A stretch of 64,000 nt of DNA from an uncultured Lachnospiraceae bacterium (GTDB lineage: Bacteria > Bacillota > Clostridia > Lachnospirales > Lachnospiraceae), in NCBI GenBank assembly GCA_951800145.1, contig CATOJE010000002.1, positions 1 through 64,000 on the forward strand, read 5' to 3'. Shown here in pieces: positions 42,471-51,706 of the stretch (positions are counted from its first letter, which is position 1; each line of letters opens with the position of its first letter). Below the pieces are notes generated by a model, which ran no database searches, had not been told where the DNA came from, and worked only from the letters and a program-made list of their open reading frames with translations. A program made the position numbers and the translations under genes.

Positions 42471-44372
42471 TTAAAATCGAAATACAGCTGTCCCATAGGC
42501 GGGGAGAGGATAAGTCACAGAGTAGGGCTGGCCGTCGCATTCTCCCTTTTCTGCCTTATAAGGAATCCCCTTAGGAAGCATTCCCTCCTCTGAATTTAAG
42601 ATCAGGCTGTACCGCCCCTTGCCAGGAACACCTACCCGGTAGTCCGGCCGTTCCATGGGGGTGAAGTTGATGACAAAGAGCAGATTTTTTTTATTAGTTT
42701 CATCCCGGCGGATAAAGGAGAAAATGCTTCGATCTCCATCATTGGCATTAATCCACTGGAAGCCATTCCAGTCATTATCCTGCCGGTAAAGAGCCGGATA
42801 TTTCTTATACAGGTGAAGAAGGTCTTTTACATAGGACTGAAGGGAATGGTGCTGGTATTCCTCAGTGAGATACCAGTCTAAGGAAACCTTTTCATCCCAT
42901 TCATGCCACTGACCAAAATCCTGCCCCATAAATAACAGCTTTTTACCAGGATGGCCCATCATAAAGGTGTAGCCGCATTTTAAATTGGCAAATTTATCTT
43001 CATAAATGCCGGGCATCTTGTTTATCATCGAGCATTTTAAATGGACCACCTCATCATGGGACAGAACTAAAATATAGTTTTCACTGGTAAAGTAGGTGAG
43101 CCCAAAGGTCATTTTATTGTGATTATATTTGCGGAAATAGGGATCCAGCTTCATGTATTCCAGAAAATCATGCATCCATCCCATGTTCCATTTAAAGTTG
43201 AAGCCCAGACCCTGATCCTCCGGCGACTTTGTCACATTAGGCCAGGCGGTGGACTCCTCAGCGATGATAATGGCACCGGTTTTCCTGCCATTTAATACAC
43301 TATTTAAATGCTTAAAGAACTCGATGGCCTCCAGATTTTCATGTCCGCCGTATCGGTTGGGAACCCAGTTTCCGGCACTTCGTCCATAGTCCAGATACAG
43401 CATGGAAGCCACAGCATCCACCCGCAGGCCGTCTACATGGAACTGCTCCACCCAGTAAATGGCGTTGGAGATGAGGAAATTTTTTACCTCATTTTTTTCA
43501 TAATCAAATACCTTTGTACCCCAGTCCGGATGCTCTCCCTTTCGGGAATCCGCGTATTCATAAAGGGGCTGGCCGTCAAAATCAGCTAAGCCGTGGGCAT
43601 CCTTGGGAAAATGGGCGGGAACCCAGTCCAGGATAACGCCAATTCCCTTTTTATGTAGGTAATTGACAAAATACATAAATTCCTTGGGAGTGCCGTAGCG
43701 GGAGGTGGGGGCAAAATATCCAGTTACCTGATATCCCCAGGAGCCATCAAAGGGATGCTCTGCAATCCCTAAAAGCTCAACGTGGGTATAGCCCATCTCC
43801 TTTACATAATCTGCCAGCTCATGGGCAGCCTCCACATAGGTGTAAACCCCGTCCTTTTCCTCCCGCTCCTTCTTCCTCCAGGATGCTAAATGAACCTCGT
43901 AGATGCTCATGGGAGCGGTGTAAGGATCCGTCTCCTTCCGCTTATTCATCCAGGCGGCGTCACCCCATTTAAAGCCATCGATGTCTGCAGTAACAGAGGC
44001 TGTGCCAGGCCGGTACTCGGAGCTTGAAGCATAAGGATCCGCCTTAAACAAAACCTTCCCCGTGGTGGTGGTAATGGCATATTTATAAAGCTCGCCATAA
44101 CCCATATCCGGAATAAAAATCTCCCAGATGCCGGAGCTTTCCAGAGGCTTCATGGGATTTGCATCCGGCAGCCATTGATTCCGGTCACAGACAAGGCCGA
44201 CGGCAGCAGCATGGGGAGCCCAGACAGCAAAGTACATGCCGCTTTTTCCATCCAGGGTCTGCTTGTGGGAGCCCAGCTTGCGGTAAATTTCGTAATGGGT
44301 GCCATTTCCAAACAGGTAGCGGTCCATCTCAGTGATAAAGCCGATTCCTGCTGGTTTTTTCTTTTTTGCCAT
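42471..44372 (-). CDS. glgB: 1,4-alpha-glucan branching enzyme
   Basis: This 633-residue GH13 enzyme has an N-terminal carbohydrate-binding (CBM48-type) domain with YFAVWAPHAAAVGLV. The catalytic barrel carries VDGLRVDAVASMLYLDYGR (nucleophile Asp), IIIAEEST (acid/base Glu) and VLSHDEVVH (third acidic residue). It makes alpha-1,6 branches in glycogen. Its start is 6 bp from the end of the amylase gene, so the two are co-transcribed. Other glycogen genes (glgC, glgA, glgP) are not in the window. Confidence 0.93.
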   Translation of the reverse strand: MAKKKKPAGIGFITEMDRYLFGNGTHYEIYRKLGSHKQTLDGKSGMYFAVWAPHAAAVGLVCDRNQWLPDANPMKPLESSGIWEIFIPDMGYGELYKYAITTTTGKVLFKADPYASSSEYRPGTASVTADIDGFKWGDAAWMNKRKETDPYTAPMSIYEVHLASWRKKEREEKDGVYTYVEAAHELADYVKEMGYTHVELLGIAEHPFDGSWGYQVTGYFAPTSRYGTPKEFMYFVNYLHKKGIGVILDWVPAHFPKDAHGLADFDGQPLYEYADSRKGEHPDWGTKVFDYEKNEVKNFLISNAIYWVEQFHVDGLRVDAVASMLYLDYGRSAGNWVPNRYGGHENLEAIEFFKHLNSVLNGRKTGAIIIAEESTAWPNVTKSPEDQGLGFNFKWNMGWMHDFLEYMKLDPYFRKYNHNKMTFGLTYFTSENYILVLSHDEVVHLKCSMINKMPGIYEDKFANLKCGYTFMMGHPGKKLLFMGQDFGQWHEWDEKVSLDWYLTEEYQHHSLQSYVKDLLHLYKKYPALYRQDNDWNGFQWINANDGDRSIFSFIRRDETNKKNLLFVINFTPMERPDYRVGVPGKGRYSLILNSEEGMLPKGIPYKAEKGECDGQPYSVTYPLPAYGTAVFRF

Positions 44373-44378
44373 AATGAA

Positions 44379-45713
44379 TTATTCCTCCCTTATTTTAAAG
44401 ACAACTCCCTCATTGCCTTTTAATATCACTGAAAGCTTTCCATGTTCCACTGGAAGCAGGCTGCCATCCATCAGATTCTCAGCTGTGGAGGCAGAGATGG
44501 GAACTGGCACAGACAGGGTGCATTCCTTGTCGTCGTTATTTACTGCAGTAAGGCAGATGCTGCCCGGCGCCTTTCTGGCAAAGGCGTACTGACGGTTTGT
44601 TAGTAAAAGCTCCTGGTAGATCCCATTATGGTACTCCGGATTTTCGGTGTGGATTTTCCCAAGGGTTATCAGGTGATCGGTTAAAGGACAGTGAAGCTGG
44701 GAGTCCATAGAGGGATTTAATGCAGGGCGCAGCGCCTCGTCACTGGTGCGGGTGCGGCTTCCCTCGATTCCCCACTCTCCTCCATAATAAACAGAGGGAA
44801 TGCCAGGGAGGGTATACAGGCAGGTGTAAATAGGAATGAGATGATCCTTATCTCTCAGCTTGCTGGCAATCCGATCCTCATCGTGATTATCCACAAAGGT
44901 GTACAGCTTCCGGTGAATGGCCTCCAGGCGCCGTACATTGTGGGCGATTTCAAAAAAGTTATGGTCATTAAAGCCGGAATAAAGGCTTTTGTGAAGCTCG
45001 TAGTTCGTTACAGAGTGAAGCATCTCGTCGTTGACCCAGCGGGCATAATCTCCATGGATCACTTCGCCCATCAGCCAGAAATCTTCCTTCATCCGGGAGG
45101 TAGCACGACGCATTTCCTTCATAAATTCAAAGTCCAGAATATTCGCACAGTCCAGGCGAATGCCGTCGATATCAAATTCCTCTGTCCAGAACCTTATCAC
45201 ATCCAGAAGATAGTTTTTTACCTGAGGATTTTTAAGATTTAAGCAGGGAAGCTCAAAATGCCCCTGCCAGGCCTCATAACCAAAGCTGTCTCCAAGAGGA
45301 GAATTCCAATCAAAGCTTACCCCTTTATACCAGTCCTTATAGGGCGAATCCCACCGCTTTTCCTGGATGTCCTTGAATGCAAAAAATTCCCGGCCAGTGT
45401 GGTTAAAGACGCCGTCCACCACTACCTTGATGCCAGCTTCGTGGCAGAGGGCCACAAAGGTCCGGAAGCTTTTATTATCACCCAGGCGGCGGTCTACCAG
45501 CTTGTAATCTCTGGTATCATAGCCGTGGCTGGAGGACTCAAAAAGAGGGCCGATATAGATGGCATTGCAGTTCAGTGCCCGGATATGGGGAATCCACTGA
45601 TTTAATTCCTCAAAGCGTGAGGAAACATCGTCGGATCGGTTTTCCTTGGGTGCGCCGGTCATTCCCAGCGGATACATATGATAAAAAACTGCTTTTTCGT
45701 ACCAAGTATTCAT
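44379..45713 (-). CDS. GH13 alpha-amylase-family glycosidase (cytoplasmic)
   Basis: This 444-residue GH13 protein has no signal peptide. The four conserved barrel regions are KVVVDGVFNHTG, DGIRLDCANI (nucleophile Asp), WLMGEVIHGD (acid/base Glu) and FVDNHDEDR. It resembles cytoplasmic maltogenic amylases or cyclodextrinases that degrade maltodextrins. It lacks the N-terminal domain of neopullulanases. Together with glgB it suggests storage-glucan or maltodextrin turnover. Confidence 0.9.
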   Translation of the reverse strand: MNTWYEKAVFYHMYPLGMTGAPKENRSDDVSSRFEELNQWIPHIRALNCNAIYIGPLFESSSHGYDTRDYKLVDRRLGDNKSFRTFVALCHEAGIKVVVDGVFNHTGREFFAFKDIQEKRWDSPYKDWYKGVSFDWNSPLGDSFGYEAWQGHFELPCLNLKNPQVKNYLLDVIRFWTEEFDIDGIRLDCANILDFEFMKEMRRATSRMKEDFWLMGEVIHGDYARWVNDEMLHSVTNYELHKSLYSGFNDHNFFEIAHNVRRLEAIHRKLYTFVDNHDEDRIASKLRDKDHLIPIYTCLYTLPGIPSVYYGGEWGIEGSRTRTSDEALRPALNPSMDSQLHCPLTDHLITLGKIHTENPEYHNGIYQELLLTNRQYAFARKAPGSICLTAVNNDDKECTLSVPVPISASTAENLMDGSLLPVEHGKLSVILKGNEGVVFKIREE

Positions 45714-45758
45714 AAATGAAATCCTCCTGTATGTCTGTGGTATAGGTACAGCCTTCTG

Positions 45759-46037
45759 TCAACCGGGCCGGCTGCAGGCCGAATCCGGGAGCAGTGCTCC
45801 AGGAAATCTGGACTCCGCTGCTTTAAATCGTCTTAGCAGGAACTGATAGCGCAGCTGCGCTGCATTGATCTCGTAAATATAGCAGTCGATCAAGGTAGGA
45901 TCCACCGCCTGCTCAAAATGATTTCTGGCAGCATCGATCTCCTCTCTGGTTTGGTCAATCTCATCCCGCAGGCGGACTAAATCCAGCTGGAGAGACCTTG
46001 CCGCCTTCTGGCGGGATCCCATAAAGAATGTGGGCAT
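45759..46037 (-). CDS. DUF2508 (YaaL-like) small protein
   Basis: This is a 92-residue helical protein. DPTLIDCYIYEINAAQLRY is the conserved core of the YaaL/DUF2508 family, whose role is unknown; in Bacillus it lies in the recR-bofA region. GGAAAGGAAG precedes the ATG. It lies 45 bp before the amylase gene. Confidence 0.75.
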   Translation of the reverse strand: MPTFFMGSRQKAARSLQLDLVRLRDEIDQTREEIDAARNHFEQAVDPTLIDCYIYEINAAQLRYQFLLRRFKAAESRFPGALLPDSACSRPG

Positions 46038-46188
46038 AGTGCTCTTCCTTTCCTGTTATGAATTATGGCTCCTCTGTGGTCCGGCAACGCTGCCTGCGCC
46101 AGTATCCTGCAGGATATTTTGGCGAAGGCGCAGAAGGAAACACAAAGGGTACAGGAAAAGTATGCCTGAAAAATGGCAAATTTATGCA

Positions 46189-46512
46189 TTAAATAAGATA
46201 TTCTTCCAAAAGAAATCCCAAATGCATCAATATGCGGGTGGAATCAGCAATGGTTAAATAGTAGTAATTCGCTGTTCCCTCCCGGCGTGCATTCACCAGG
46301 CCGGCATCCTTTAAAATCTTTAAATGGTGAGAGACCGCAGGCCTGGAAAGGTGGGTTCTTTCTGTGAGCTGGTTTACGTTTAAACCATGAGAGTCAAAGG
46401 GCTTGTGTCCAGTCAGAGCCTCAATGATGGTCAGCCGTGTCTCATCGCCCAGGGCAATAAACAGGGGCATGCACTGGCGAAATGCTTGTTTTAATTCTTC
46501 CGTGGATGTCAA
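46189..46512 (-). CDS. ArsR-type winged-helix repressor
   Basis: This 107-residue protein has the ArsR fold. LNVNQLTERTHLSRPAVSHHLKILKDAGLV contains the recognition helix, and the GTANYYYLT wing follows. No cysteine pair of the metal-sensing kind is visible in helix 3, so it may sense something other than metal. The start is TTG at 46512, 10 bp after AAGGAGG. A promoter and palindrome upstream suggest autoregulation. It may control the amylase and glgB genes downstream. Confidence 0.88.
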   Translation of the reverse strand: MTSTEELKQAFRQCMPLFIALGDETRLTIIEALTGHKPFDSHGLNVNQLTERTHLSRPAVSHHLKILKDAGLVNARREGTANYYYLTIADSTRILMHLGFLLEEYLI

Positions 46513-46566
46513 TGCAGGTTCGCCTCCTTTTCCTACAGCCGGCCAGTAAATGTATTTTGATAATTG

Positions 46567-46618
46567 GTTTAAAAATTTAAACTAAAAGTATTTTATCATG
46601 GAACCATTGTGCAGTCAA
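46567..46618 (-). promoter_or_regulatory. promoter and palindromic operator of the ArsR-type gene
   Basis: On the minus strand TTGACT (46618-46613) and TAAAAT (46595-46590) are spaced by 17 bp. Just downstream lies GTTTAAA-AA-TTTAAAC (46567-46582), a perfect 7-bp inverted repeat placed where a repressor would block transcription. The surrounding 288 bp (46513-46800) hold only this and the tad promoter. Confidence 0.7.
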
Positions 46619-46717
46619 TGGATTCAAAATAGAATTTAAAGAAAAAAATTTGTGAAAATAGACAAAAGATTGTGAATAATGAATACTGTATACATGTAAA
46701 AAACTGTAAAAATAGGA

Positions 46718-46746
46718 TTGACAAATCCGAAAATCTGTGAGATAAT
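46718..46746 (+). promoter_or_regulatory. promoter of the tad pilus operon
   Basis: TTGACA (46718-46723) and GATAAT (46741-46746) are spaced by 17 bp, 55 bp before the first pilus gene. No other strong promoter is seen in the next 10 kb. Confidence 0.75.
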
Positions 46747-46800
46747 CAATTTATCAAATGGAAATATTATCCAGTACCTGTCGGAAAGGACAGGGAAGAT

Positions 46801-47334
46801 ATGAATCACATTGGGATTATGCTGCGATGGTGCAGCCTGATAATCTGCCTTGCTGCGGCAGGCCTTTGGGATATAAAGGCCAGGCGGATTCCAAATCCAT
46901 GGATATACTTTTGGTATTTCTTCGGGTTCGGTGTATATGCCTGCAGCGGCTGGCTGGCGGTTCTCGGATATCTGGTCCGAAGCGCTGCGGCAGTCAGCTT
47001 ATTATTTCTATTATTTCTTTTCCGCATGATGGGAGCAGGAGATGTGAAATGCATGGCTCTGATCTGCGGCTATCTAGGGATTCCGGATGGCCTTTGGGTG
47101 ATTGCATCCGGAATGGGAATCGGAGCCCTCTGGTCTCTTTGGAAATTGCTTCACGGCTTGGCAGGAGAGCGGATCGGGTATCTATATGCCTATTTCAGGC
47201 AGGTATTTCAGGAAAAACGAATCATTGCATATTACATACCGGAGCGGGATGGAAGGAAGGTAACGCTGCCTTTGGTTTTTTGTCTCTTTTTAGGGCTGAT
47301 ATGTGTGTTTTTATTGAGATACCAGAGCATTTAA
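46801..47334 (+). CDS. prepilin peptidase (TadV/CpaA type)
   Basis: This is a 177-residue A24-family aspartic protease in the membrane. The two catalytic aspartates lie in WDIKARRIPN and in the GxGD motif MGAGDVK. It lacks the N-methyltransferase domain, as usual for TadV/CpaA. It should cut the leader of the Flp-type pilin encoded downstream. A larger frame in another phase overlaps it but lacks any such motif. Confidence 0.88.
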   Translation: MNHIGIMLRWCSLIICLAAAGLWDIKARRIPNPWIYFWYFFGFGVYACSGWLAVLGYLVRSAAAVSLLFLLFLFRMMGAGDVKCMALICGYLGIPDGLWVIASGMGIGALWSLWKLLHGLAGERIGYLYAYFRQVFQEKRIIAYYIPERDGRKVTLPLVFCLFLGLICVFLLRYQSI

Positions 47335-47389
47335 TGTGAAATTTGCCGTGGCCAATGGGCCGGGTGTATTTAAGGAGGCAGTGTACTGG

Positions 47390-48397
47390 ATGAAAACAAG
47401 AATTATGGCAGTATTTGATGTAGATCCCGAGTATGCGGATCGATTTGCCGAGGCGGCGAATCAGAGGGAGCGGGTGCCCTTTACGGTGATGGCATTTACC
47501 AGCATGGAAAAGCTGAAGGACTTTGCCCGGGAAAATCCGGTTGAGATTCTTTTGGTAGATGCAAGGATGGAGGAGGAGACCCGGGAGATAGAGGCAGGCC
47601 AGGTAGTGCTTCTATCAGACGGGGAGGTGGTATCCGTCCCAGGAGGAAGGCCCAGCGTCTATAAATATCAGTCAGCGGATCATATTATCCGGGAGGTGAT
47701 GGCATGTTACTGCACCAGGCCCGCCCTGCCATCCGCCGCTGCCCTGGGGAATAAAGGCACTCTGATCGGAGTGTACTCTCCGGTAAACCGATGTCTTAAA
47801 ACCTCCTTTGCTCTGACTCTGGGCCAGATTCTGGCTAAGGACGGCAGGGTTTTGTATCTCAGCCTGGAGGATTGCTCCGGATTTCGGAAAATGATGGGGC
47901 AGTCCGGTCCGGGAGACTTCTCAGATGTGATCTATTATTTCAGCCAGGGAGGATGCAACTGGGCCAGATTAAAGTCCCTGGTCTACAGCTGGGATAATCT
48001 GGACTATATTCTTCCGGTCCGCTACCCGGAAGATCTTTGCCAGATTTCTTCAGAGGATATGGCAAGATTGCTGGACCAGCTGGCAGGAGAAGGGATTTAT
48101 GAGGTGATTGTGGTGGACCTGGGGCAGTTTGGGAAAAAGGCAGTGGATGTACTGGAGGTGTGCAGCGGGATTTACATGCCTATTAAGCAGGACTGGGTTT
48201 CTGCCGCCAAGGTTCAGGAATTTGAAGAATATATGCTGGCATCGGGCCACGGCGGTCTCATGGAGAGAATTCAGAAATTAAAGCTTCCCTATCACAGCAG
48301 CTTCGGAGGCCAGAAAAATTATCTGGAGCAGTTATTATGGGGAGAGCTGGGGGATTATGTAAGGCAGCTTTTGAAAGGAAGGCAGATATGGAATTGA
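47390..48397 (+). CDS. TadZ/CpaE-like MinD-family protein
   Basis: This 335-residue protein has an N-terminal receiver-like domain (VEILLVDARM) followed by a MinD/ParA-type domain. Its P-loop is altered to SPVNRCLKTSF, with the lysine kept but the preceding glycine lost, as seen in some TadZ proteins. TadZ marks the site where the Tad pilus machine assembles. The ATG at 47390 follows AAGGAGG at 11 bp. It overlaps the next gene by 10 bp. Confidence 0.8.
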   Translation: MKTRIMAVFDVDPEYADRFAEAANQRERVPFTVMAFTSMEKLKDFARENPVEILLVDARMEEETREIEAGQVVLLSDGEVVSVPGGRPSVYKYQSADHIIREVMACYCTRPALPSAAALGNKGTLIGVYSPVNRCLKTSFALTLGQILAKDGRVLYLSLEDCSGFRKMMGQSGPGDFSDVIYYFSQGGCNWARLKSLVYSWDNLDYILPVRYPEDLCQISSEDMARLLDQLAGEGIYEVIVVDLGQFGKKAVDVLEVCSGIYMPIKQDWVSAAKVQEFEEYMLASGHGGLMERIQKLKLPYHSSFGGQKNYLEQLLWGELGDYVRQLLKGRQIWN

Positions 48398-49695
48398 GAG
48401 AAGAAAACCTGGAGGGAATAGAAGAAGAGCAGGAGGATATTCCTGCAGCTGCCTCCGGCTCCCTGCGCCGTCTGATACAAAGACGAATCATGAAGGAGCT
48501 GGAGGTTCGAAGGAGCATCAGCGATGAAGAGCTTTGGGAGCTGATAGACCGGGAGGTGCTGGAGGCAGGGAAGGAGCGCTTTGTGCCATTAAAGGAAAAG
48601 ATGGATCTGCGGATTCGGCTCTTTGACTCCTTCCGCCGCTTGGGGATCCTTCAGGAGCTGGTAGATGATCCCCAGGTAACCGAGATTATGGTAAACGGCC
48701 GGGAGCAGATATTCATCGAGCGGGGTGGGCAGGTAATGCAGTGGGATAAATGCTTTGACAGTGAGGAGCAGCTGGAGGATTTGATCCAGCAGATTGTAAG
48801 CCGGGTGAACCGGATGGTGAATGTGTCCTCTCCCATTGCAGATGCCAGGCTGGAGGATGGATCCAGAGTTCATGTGGTTCTTCCTCCTATCGCCCTGGAC
48901 GGGCCGGCGGTGACGATCCGGAAGTTCCCAGAGCCGATCACCATCGAAAAATTAATTCAGTATCAGTCTCTCACAGCGGAGGCAGCCCAGTTTTTAAAGG
49001 TGCTGGTGGCCTCTGGCTACAATATCTTTATCAGCGGAGGGACAAATTCGGGAAAGAGCACCTTTTTAAATGCCTTGTCCGCCTTTATTCCCCAGGAGGA
49101 GCGGGTGATCACCATTGAGGATTCCGCGGAGCTGCAGATCCAGCAGGTTCCCAATCTTATCCGTCTGGAGGCAAGGAATGCCAATGGGGAGGGGGAGGGT
49201 GCAGTGACCATCCGGGATTTAATCCGGGCAGCACTGCGGATGAATCCGGATCGAATTATCGTGGGAGAGGTCCGATCCGGGGAAGCCTTTGATCTGTTAA
49301 CCGCTTTTAATACCGGCCACAGCGGTATGGGGACCGGACATGCGAATAGCCCCACCGATATGCTGTCCCGCTTAGAATCTATGGTATTAATGGCGGCAGA
49401 GCTTCCCCTGGCCGCCATACGGAGCCAGATCTGCGCGGCGATTGACATTATCGTCCAGCTGGGACGTCTGAGAGACCGGAGCAGACGGGTATTAAGCATT
49501 GCAGAGATAACTGGGATCACCCAGGGGGAAATCCAGCTGCACCCGCTATTTTCGTTTCAGGAGGAGGTGGAGGATGAAGAAGGAGAGGAAAATGGCCCTT
49601 ATACCCAAAAGCAGGGGCGGGTGGAGGGAGAGCTGGTTTTGGTGGGCCAGATTACCAGAAAGGAAAAGCTCCAGGCAGCAGGCTACCAATTATGA
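48388..49695 (+). CDS. pilus assembly ATPase (TadA/CpaF)
   Basis: This 435-residue secretion ATPase of the VirB11/CpaF family has Walker A GGTNSGKST (217-225), VITIEDSAELQI, the His box and NPDRIIVGEVRSGEAFDLL. It powers pilin polymerisation. The ATG at 48388 follows AAGGAAGG. Its last 104 bp overlap the tadB frame. Confidence 0.93.
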   Translation: MELREENLEGIEEEQEDIPAAASGSLRRLIQRRIMKELEVRRSISDEELWELIDREVLEAGKERFVPLKEKMDLRIRLFDSFRRLGILQELVDDPQVTEIMVNGREQIFIERGGQVMQWDKCFDSEEQLEDLIQQIVSRVNRMVNVSSPIADARLEDGSRVHVVLPPIALDGPAVTIRKFPEPITIEKLIQYQSLTAEAAQFLKVLVASGYNIFISGGTNSGKSTFLNALSAFIPQEERVITIEDSAELQIQQVPNLIRLEARNANGEGEGAVTIRDLIRAALRMNPDRIIVGEVRSGEAFDLLTAFNTGHSGMGTGHANSPTDMLSRLESMVLMAAELPLAAIRSQICAAIDIIVQLGRLRDRSRRVLSIAEITGITQGEIQLHPLFSFQEEVEDEEGEENGPYTQKQGRVEGELVLVGQITRKEKLQAAGYQL

Positions 49696-50422
49696 AGTAT
49701 ATGAACTGGAGGCTTCAGAATGGTGTATCTATGGGGGGATGGGAGCAGCTGTCTGCGGGATGGTTTCCTACACCTTTTACCGCAGCATGTACGTATTTCT
49801 GTTTCTGCTTCCTCTGGGGCTTGGATATCCCCTGCTTTACAGAAGGACCCTTCGGGAAGAAAGATTATTCCGGCTGAATCAGCAGTTTAAGGAGGGGATA
49901 CTCATTCTGGCGGCTAATCTAAGCGCGGGATATTCCCTGGAGAATGCTTTGGCCATCAGCGGCCAGGAGCTGGATATGCTTTATGGCAAAGATGGGATGA
50001 TTAACCATGAGTTTTCCGGAATGGCCAGACAGCTTAGGATGAACCGGACAGTGGAGCAGGTATTCTTTGATTTTGCAGATCGAAGCGGACTGGAGGATGT
50101 TAAAAACTTTGCCCAGGTGCTGAAGGCAGCTAAGAGAAGCGGCGGGGATTTAGTGGCAATCATCAATCACACTGCCGGGGTAATCCGGGATAAGGCCCAG
50201 GTAAAGGAAGAGATAGTAAATATGACTGCAGCGAAAAAGCTGGAGCAGAAGATTATGAATGTAATTCCCTTTTTCCTGATTTTATATATTGATCAGGCTT
50301 CTCCCGGATTTTTCGGAATGATGTATGAGACAGGAATGGGGAGAGTGCTTATGACAATTTGTCTGGGGGTGTATGGATTTGCATTGTGGCTGTCAAAACG
50401 GATCCTTGATATTCCAATTTAA
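49592..50422 (+). CDS. pilus assembly platform protein (TadB)
   Basis: This 276-residue protein has hydrophobic helices near residues 45-90 and at the C-terminus, around a type II secretion F domain (LAANLSAGYSLENALA, NFAQVLKAAKRSGGDL). It is an inner-membrane platform protein for the Tad machine. The start at 49592 is chosen for GGAGAGG upstream, which implies a 104-bp overlap with tadA; the exact start is uncertain. Confidence 0.85.
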   Translation: MALIPKSRGGWRESWFWWARLPERKSSRQQATNYEVYELEASEWCIYGGMGAAVCGMVSYTFYRSMYVFLFLLPLGLGYPLLYRRTLREERLFRLNQQFKEGILILAANLSAGYSLENALAISGQELDMLYGKDGMINHEFSGMARQLRMNRTVEQVFFDFADRSGLEDVKNFAQVLKAAKRSGGDLVAIINHTAGVIRDKAQVKEEIVNMTAAKKLEQKIMNVIPFFLILYIDQASPGFFGMMYETGMGRVLMTICLGVYGFALWLSKRILDIPI

Positions 50423-50432
50423 AGGAAGAAAG

Positions 50433-51650
50433 GTGCAGATTCATGGGGCAGAGCTTCTCTGTGTGCTGGCAGGTGTGATTTTATTTATTCTTTTGGAGAT
50501 AGCATACAGGAATACACCGCTATCTGATGGATATGTGTACCGGAACTCATATGGTCAGGGGGAGGAAAGGGTTACTGTAGTGGCCAGGGGGCTGGAGGAG
50601 GGGAAGGAGCTGGAAATCCAGTTCCAGGTAGAGGAGAGGCAGTATACCGATGAGCAGGTGCAGGCTGCCATGGAGGATCTGAAGGAGCGGTTAAAGGAAA
50701 TGATCCTGGGGAGAAATCCGGATTTATCCCATGTACAGGAAAAGCTGAATCTGGTTTCCAGGGATGAAAAGACTGGGTTTCGCATCCGCTACAGCTGGGA
50801 TGAGAGGGATTGGATTGGGTATGACGGCACAGTATATGGAGAAGGGGCAGATCCAGAAAATGGATATCCCATTACCATAAAGGCGGAGATATCCGATGGC
50901 AGGGGAATGGTTAAAGGTATATCCATCCCACTGACCATCTTTCCCCCGAACCGTTCTCAGGAAGAGGTGGAGAGGAAGAAATTTACAGAGGAGATCGCCC
51001 GACGTGAGGAGGAAAGCCGTCTGGAGGAGGGATTTTATCTGCCGGGAGAGTATCAGGGGAGGGAGGTGACCTACCGCCAAAAGGGAGGAAGGGAACATGC
51101 TTGGCTGCTGGTTCTGGGGATATTGCTGGCCATCCTGCTCCATGCCAGGGAAGGGGAGGAGGCAAAGCAGCAAAAGAAAAAGCGGGAGCGGCTGCTTCTC
51201 TTAGATTATTCCGGGCTGGTATCTAAGCTGCAGATCTTTTTAGGTGCCGGGATGACCATACGGACTGCCTGGGAAAGGATTGTGCTGGATTATCAGGCGG
51301 GGAGGGAAAAGGGCGGGGAGGAGCGGCCGGCCTATGAGGAGATGCTTAAGACCTATTATCAGATCCGGAGCGGGATGGCAGAGGGAAAGGCCTATGAGGA
51401 ATTTGGCAGGCGCTGTATGCTTCAGCCCTACTGGAAGCTGGCCGGACTGTTAGAGCAGAACCGAAAGACGGGGACGAAAAATCTCCGCTATTTACTTCAG
51501 ACAGAGATGGCGGATGCCTTTGAGCAGAGAAAGAACCTGGCCAGGCGCCAGGGGGAGGAGGCAGCCACGAAGCTGCTGATTCCTCTCTTCCTGATGCTTG
51601 GGATAGTGATGGTAATTGTGGTGGTTCCAGCATTTTTAACATTCTATTGA
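50433..51650 (+). CDS. TadC-like platform protein with an extra extracytoplasmic domain
   Basis: This protein has about 405 residues. TM1 (5-24) is followed by roughly 190 residues predicted outside the membrane, with beta-rich segments such as FRIRYSWDERDWIGYDGTV and YPITIKAEIS. TM2 (223-238), a type II secretion F domain (YSGLVSKLQIFLGAGMTI and YWKLAGLLEQNRKTGTKN) and a C-terminal TM come next. Ordinary TadC proteins have no such outer domain. A GTG at 50433 after AAAGGAAG is preferred; an ATG at 50373 would overlap tadB. Confidence 0.75.
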   Translation: MQIHGAELLCVLAGVILFILLEIAYRNTPLSDGYVYRNSYGQGEERVTVVARGLEEGKELEIQFQVEERQYTDEQVQAAMEDLKERLKEMILGRNPDLSHVQEKLNLVSRDEKTGFRIRYSWDERDWIGYDGTVYGEGADPENGYPITIKAEISDGRGMVKGISIPLTIFPPNRSQEEVERKKFTEEIARREEESRLEEGFYLPGEYQGREVTYRQKGGREHAWLLVLGILLAILLHAREGEEAKQQKKKRERLLLLDYSGLVSKLQIFLGAGMTIRTAWERIVLDYQAGREKGGEERPAYEEMLKTYYQIRSGMAEGKAYEEFGRRCMLQPYWKLAGLLEQNRKTGTKNLRYLLQTEMADAFEQRKNLARRQGEEAATKLLIPLFLMLGIVMVIVVVPAFLTFY

Positions 51651-51706
51651 AGGCTGTGGATCGGGATTAAGAGACGGGAATTTGAAAACGGAAAGGAAGG
51701 AAAAGG

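Noticed and set aside
45977-46189. 70-codon minus-strand frame between the ArsR-type gene and DUF2508
   Set aside because: It overlaps the DUF2508 start, has no ribosome binding site, and its composition is like a shadow frame. The 151-bp gap shows nothing else.
46758-47339. Overlapping plus-strand frame of 193 codons at the start of the tad locus
   Set aside because: The frame starting at 46801 encodes both catalytic aspartates of a prepilin peptidase; the other frame is low-complexity and rich in Arg, Cys and Trp.
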